From Clostridiales bacterium UBA1779 (lineage in GTDB: Bacteria > Bacillota > Clostridia > Oscillospirales > CAG-272): a stretch of DNA of 9,175 bases. The stretch is taken from contig DCGL01000106.1 of assembly GCA_002314565.1 (NCBI GenBank), positions 26,060 through 35,234 on the forward strand, in the 5' to 3' direction. The notes beneath the pieces were generated by a model. That model was not told the DNA's origin. It searched no databases and worked only from the letters and a program-made list of their open reading frames with translations. This document shows positions 6,626 to 9,175 of the stretch, piece by piece (positions within the stretch are counted from its first letter, which is position 1; the number at the start of each line of letters is the position of its first letter). The position numbers and the translations under genes are program-made.

Positions 6626-7535
6626 TAAACTGAAGAGCGGACTTACCCGCACGCGCGAAGCAATTTTCGGCGGCATCAACCAGGTGATGCGCAATTTTGT
6701 CCGCGTTGACGAGGATTTCCTCGATGAACTTGAAGAAACCCTGATCTGTGCCGACTGCGGTGTCGAAACCTCAGAGGCAATAGTAAACGGACTCAGGGAA
6801 AAGATAAAGGACGACAGACTAAAGGACAAGAACGACGTAATGGAAGCCCTGCGCGAAATCGTTTCGGGCATGATAGGCGAAAGCGCTCCCCTGAGTCTTT
6901 CAACGAAGCCCTCCGTCATACTCGTTACGGGTGTGAACGGTGCGGGAAAGACGACCTCCGTCGGTAAAATTTCCCACGCGCTCAAGGAGCAGGGCAAAAA
7001 GGTCATAGTCTGCGCAGCGGATACCTTCCGTGCCGCCGCCATTGACCAGCTGGCCGTATGGTGCGAAAGAGCCGGGGTGGAGCTTGTCAAGCAGACTGAG
7101 GGCTCGGACCCCGCAGCCGTCGTTTTCGACGCCTGCGCATATGCAAAGGCACACGGCGCCGACGTATTGCTCGTTGACACTGCGGGACGTCTTCAGAACA
7201 AGAAAAACCTTATGAACGAGCTTGCAAAGATAAACAGAGTCATCGACCGCGAGCTGCCCGGCTGCGACCGCGAAAACCTGCTCGTGCTTGACGCAACTAC
7301 AGGTCAGAACGCCGTGTCTCAGGCGAAGGAGTTCGGACAGGTGTCGAAGCTCACCGGCCTTATACTCAACAAGATGGACGGAACTGCCAAGGGCGGCATC
7401 ATCCTCTCAATCAAGGGCGAGCTCGGACTTCCCGTAAAGTTCATAGGTGTCGGTGAGAAAATCGACGATATGCAGGCCTTCGATCCGAAGGAATTCACTG
7501 AAGCCCTCTTCAAGGAAGAAATTGAGGAACAGTGA
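6612..7535 (+). CDS. ftsY: signal recognition particle receptor FtsY
   Basis: FtsY is the GTPase receptor that docks the SRP-ribosome complex at the membrane so that membrane proteins are inserted during translation. The 307-residue product is essentially an NG domain. An N-terminal helical bundle spans about 1-95. The G domain has the P-loop GVNGAGKT at 107-114, DTFRAAAIDQL, DTAGR at 189-193, NKMD at 253-256 followed by GTAKGG, and GVGEKIDDMQAFD near the end. The DTFRAAA and closing motifs fit FtsY better than Ffh, and the Met-rich M domain of Ffh is absent. The long acidic A domain of E. coli FtsY is also missing, as in many Gram-positives. AAGGAG at 6597-6602 precedes the ATG by 9 nt. The gene begins inside the end of smc, suggesting translational coupling. 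Confidence 0.96.
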   Translation: MSFLDKLKSGLTRTREAIFGGINQVMRNFVRVDEDFLDELEETLICADCGVETSEAIVNGLREKIKDDRLKDKNDVMEALREIVSGMIGESAPLSLSTKPSVILVTGVNGAGKTTSVGKISHALKEQGKKVIVCAADTFRAAAIDQLAVWCERAGVELVKQTEGSDPAAVVFDACAYAKAHGADVLLVDTAGRLQNKKNLMNELAKINRVIDRELPGCDRENLLVLDATTGQNAVSQAKEFGQVSKLTGLILNKMDGTAKGGIILSIKGELGLPVKFIGVGEKIDDMQAFDPKEFTEALFKEEIEEQ

Positions 7536-8182
7536 TGAAAATACTGATTGCATCACGCAATAAAGGCAAAATACGCGAGCTCCACACCCTGCTTCGGCAG
7601 TATGTGAAAAGCGCGGAGCTCGAACTCCTATCTCTCGACGACGTCGGATTTATCGGCGAAATCGAAGAAAACGGTACCACTTTTCAGGAAAACGCCCTGA
7701 TTAAGGCGCGTGCCGGGGCGGAATTTTCGGGACTCATAACCGTTGCCGACGATTCCGGTCTCTGCGTAAAGGCACTGAACAACGCACCCGGGGTTTATTC
7801 TGCAAGATATTCCGGCGGGGACGATCACGACAACAACGAAAAGCTGCTTCGTGAGCTTAAGGGTGTCGGCGACCGCGAGGCAGCATACGTCTGCTGCATG
7901 GCCTGCGTTTTCCCGAAGGGTGCAAAGCTCGAAGGCGAGCCGATATGCGTCACAGGCGCCTGCGTCGGAGAAATTCTCTGCGATTACCGTGGGGAAGGCG
8001 GCTTCGGCTACGACCCGCTCTTCTGGATAGACGAGCTCGGCAAGACCTTTGCCGAGATTCCGATGGAGCTCAAAAACACCATGAGTCACCGCGGACGCGC
8101 CGTGGCAGGACTCGGAGCGGCGCTTGAAGAGAGAATCGCCGTGAAAAAAGAAGAATTGTGGAGAAATTACTTAAATGATTGA
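7535..8182 (+). CDS. rdgB: XTP/dITP diphosphatase (RdgB/HAM1 family)
   Basis: This enzyme hydrolyses non-canonical purine nucleotides (XTP, ITP, dITP) to monophosphates, keeping deaminated bases out of DNA and RNA. The 215-residue protein has all family motifs: SRNKGK at 7-12 for phosphate binding, the ENALIKA helix, VADDSGL with D72-D73 as the catalytic acidic pair, GVYSARY, GFGYDP at 156-161, and SHRGRA from S184 for base recognition. The ATG at 7535 shares its A with the ftsY TGA stop (TGATG). GAGGA at 7524-7528 lies 6 nt upstream. A GTG one codon earlier is in frame but a poorer choice. Coupling to ftsY is likely. Its end overlaps the next gene by 8 nt. Confidence 0.95.
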   Translation: MKILIASRNKGKIRELHTLLRQYVKSAELELLSLDDVGFIGEIEENGTTFQENALIKARAGAEFSGLITVADDSGLCVKALNNAPGVYSARYSGGDDHDNNEKLLRELKGVGDREAAYVCCMACVFPKGAKLEGEPICVTGACVGEILCDYRGEGGFGYDPLFWIDELGKTFAEIPMELKNTMSHRGRAVAGLGAALEERIAVKKEELWRNYLND

Positions 8183-8468
8183 ACTGACATCCAAACAGCG
8201 CGCTTTCCTGCGCAGTCTGGCAAGCGAGCTGCCCGCCATTATGCAGGTCGGCAAGGACGGCATTTCGGAAAATCTCATAAAGACCGTTTCCGACGCACTG
8301 GAAGCAAGAGAACTGATTAAGCTTTCCGTCCTCGAAACCTGCGCGGAAGACGTCCGCTCAACTGCAGAGGCACTGGCAGAGGCCACAGACGCAACGGTCG
8401 TCTGCACCATAGGCCGCAAGCTGGTACTTTACAGAGAATCCGAAAATCACAAGAAAATCATTCTCTGA
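8175..8468 (+). CDS. yhbY: YhbY family ribosome assembly RNA-binding protein
   Basis: The 97-residue product is a single CRS1-YhbY (CRM) domain, a small alpha/beta fold related to KH domains that binds pre-50S ribosomal particles. It opens with LTSKQRAFLRSLA, has the GxxG-type loop GKDG at 26-29 and the conserved VGKDGISENLIK stretch. It ends with the typical VVCTIGRKLVLYR segment followed by a basic tail. B. subtilis calls this protein YqeI. The start lies inside the end of rdgB, with GGAG at 8160-8163 about 11 nt upstream. In many Firmicutes nadD follows directly; here yqeK follows after 1 nt. Confidence 0.93.
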   Translation: MIELTSKQRAFLRSLASELPAIMQVGKDGISENLIKTVSDALEARELIKLSVLETCAEDVRSTAEALAEATDATVVCTIGRKLVLYRESENHKKIIL

Positions 8469-8469
8469 A

Positions 8470-9129
8470 ATGGCGGAACTGAAATTCACTGAGAAGGATC
8501 TGGACATAATCCGGTCTTCTCTCGGGACACTGTCGGAAAAAAGACGCACGCACATTCTTGAAGTCGAGAAGATGGCGGCAAGAATCGGCGCGGTTTATAT
8601 GCCCGGACGCGACAGCGAACTGATTTTGAGGGCTGCGGCCCTGCTTCACGACGTAACTAAGGAATTCACCGCGGACGAACATATTTCCGTATTTGAAAAA
8701 TTCGGGATGAAGCCGACCGAACTTGAGCTTGCGGCGCCGAAGACGCTGCACGCCATGACCGCGGCTGCTCTGATTCCCGAAAAATTCCCGCTTTTTGCGG
8801 ACAAGCGGATTATTTCGGCGGTGCGCTGGCATACGACGGGCAAGGCGGATATGTCAATGGCGGAAAAGATAATTTATCTTTCCGACTACATTGACGAAAG
8901 CCGCAAGTTCGGCGGCTGCATAATGCTCAGGAAAATGTTCTGGGACGTTGATTTCGACTCTATGACGGAAAAAGAAAAGCTGCTGCATCTGACTGACGTG
9001 CTGATTGAATCCTTCAACGTCACGCTTCGTGACCTGATTGAAGAAGGAAAACCCGTTCATCCCGCAACCAACGATGCGAGAAATTTTCTGTGTCTTGAAA
9101 GACTCAGACTGAAAGAGGAAAACACTTGA
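8470..9129 (+). CDS. yqeK: HD-domain Ap4A hydrolase YqeK
   Basis: YqeK proteins are HD-superfamily metal-dependent hydrolases; the B. subtilis type splits Ap4A symmetrically into two ADP, lowering an alarmone-like dinucleotide. The 219-residue protein shows the expected ligands in order: H28 in RRTHILEV, H60-D61 in ALLHDVTKE, H94 in LHAMTAA, H121 in WHTTG and D139 in LSDYID. The WHTTG and IIYLSDYIDESR stretches are characteristic of YqeK rather than general HD phosphohydrolases. The ATG lies 1 nt after the yhbY stop and has no visible Shine-Dalgarno, so translation probably depends on ribosomes arriving from yhbY. The usual nadD neighbour is absent. Its stop overlaps a possible TTG start of the next gene. 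Confidence 0.94.
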   Translation: MAELKFTEKDLDIIRSSLGTLSEKRRTHILEVEKMAARIGAVYMPGRDSELILRAAALLHDVTKEFTADEHISVFEKFGMKPTELELAAPKTLHAMTAAALIPEKFPLFADKRIISAVRWHTTGKADMSMAEKIIYLSDYIDESRKFGGCIMLRKMFWDVDFDSMTEKEKLLHLTDVLIESFNVTLRDLIEEGKPVHPATNDARNFLCLERLRLKEENT

Positions 9130-9175
9130 GATACCGTCTCTCACAGCGGGAAAAGCTGATTGCGGCGGGCGCGAG
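9126..9175 (+). CDS. start of a downstream gene (partial, unidentified)
   Basis: A TTG at 9126-9128 overlaps the yqeK stop (TTGA) and opens a frame that stays open to the window edge, about 16 residues starting (M)RYRLSQREKLIAAGA. AGAGG at 9114-9118 lies about 7 nt upstream, a good ribosome-binding distance. In related gene orders yqeK is followed by a LytR-CpsA-Psr family gene and then rsfS, but too little is present to assign a family. A second open frame reads ...IPSLTAGKADCGG but lacks a positioned start. The call rests on context and spacing. Confidence 0.4.
   Translation, partial: MRYRLSQREKLIAAGA

Noticed and set aside
6353..7180. Minus-strand open frame of 275 codons spanning the smc/ftsY junction
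   Set aside because: It is antisense to well-supported Walker B, H-loop and FtsY P-loop coding sequence and shows no family motif of its own.
7532..7534. GTG start for rdgB one codon upstream of the ATG
   Set aside because: The ATG at 7535 gives the standard MKILIAS N-terminus and has better spacing from GAGGA.

Overview
The window looks like a chromosomal housekeeping block from a Firmicute, most likely a Clostridia/Oscillospirales-type bacterium. I infer this from gene order (plsX, rnc, smc, ftsY, an XTP/dITP pyrophosphatase gene, yhbY, yqeK), protein motifs and a moderately GC-rich base composition. No similarity search was possible, so the taxon is an inference. All genes are on the + strand and packed end to end. 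I see no rRNA, tRNA, CRISPR array, insertion sequence, phage gene or convincing intrinsic terminator.

Region 1-146 lies upstream of plsX. It holds a cluster of small inverted repeats and possibly the last codons of an upstream gene. Region 147-2924 carries plsX (phospholipid precursor synthesis), rnc (RNase III) and a radical SAM protein related to the catalytic half of Elp3. They are separated by only 4 and 20 nt. The acpP gene that usually sits between plsX and rnc is absent. The last 18 codons of the radical SAM gene switch abruptly to A/T third positions. They contain a near-consensus sigma-A promoter (TTGAAA, 17 bp, TATAAT) that would start a transcript for the next block with a structured leader of about 107 nt.

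Region 3014-9129 carries smc (chromosome condensation ATPase, TTG start with a strong Shine-Dalgarno), ftsY (SRP receptor GTPase), rdgB (nucleotide-pool cleansing), yhbY (ribosome-assembly RNA-binding protein) and yqeK (HD-domain Ap4A hydrolase). Successive boundaries overlap by 14, 1 and 8 nt, and the last gap is 1 nt, which points to translational coupling. The nadD gene often found between yhbY and yqeK is missing. A further gene probably begins at a TTG overlapping the yqeK stop and runs off the window.

The genes cover growth-linked core functions: membrane lipid initiation, rRNA processing, chromosome segregation, membrane protein targeting, nucleotide hygiene and ribosome maturation. 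I found no accessory or defence-type system. The parts most worth following are the radical SAM protein of unknown substrate, the promoter embedded in coding sequence with its structured smc leader, and the dyad cluster ahead of plsX.
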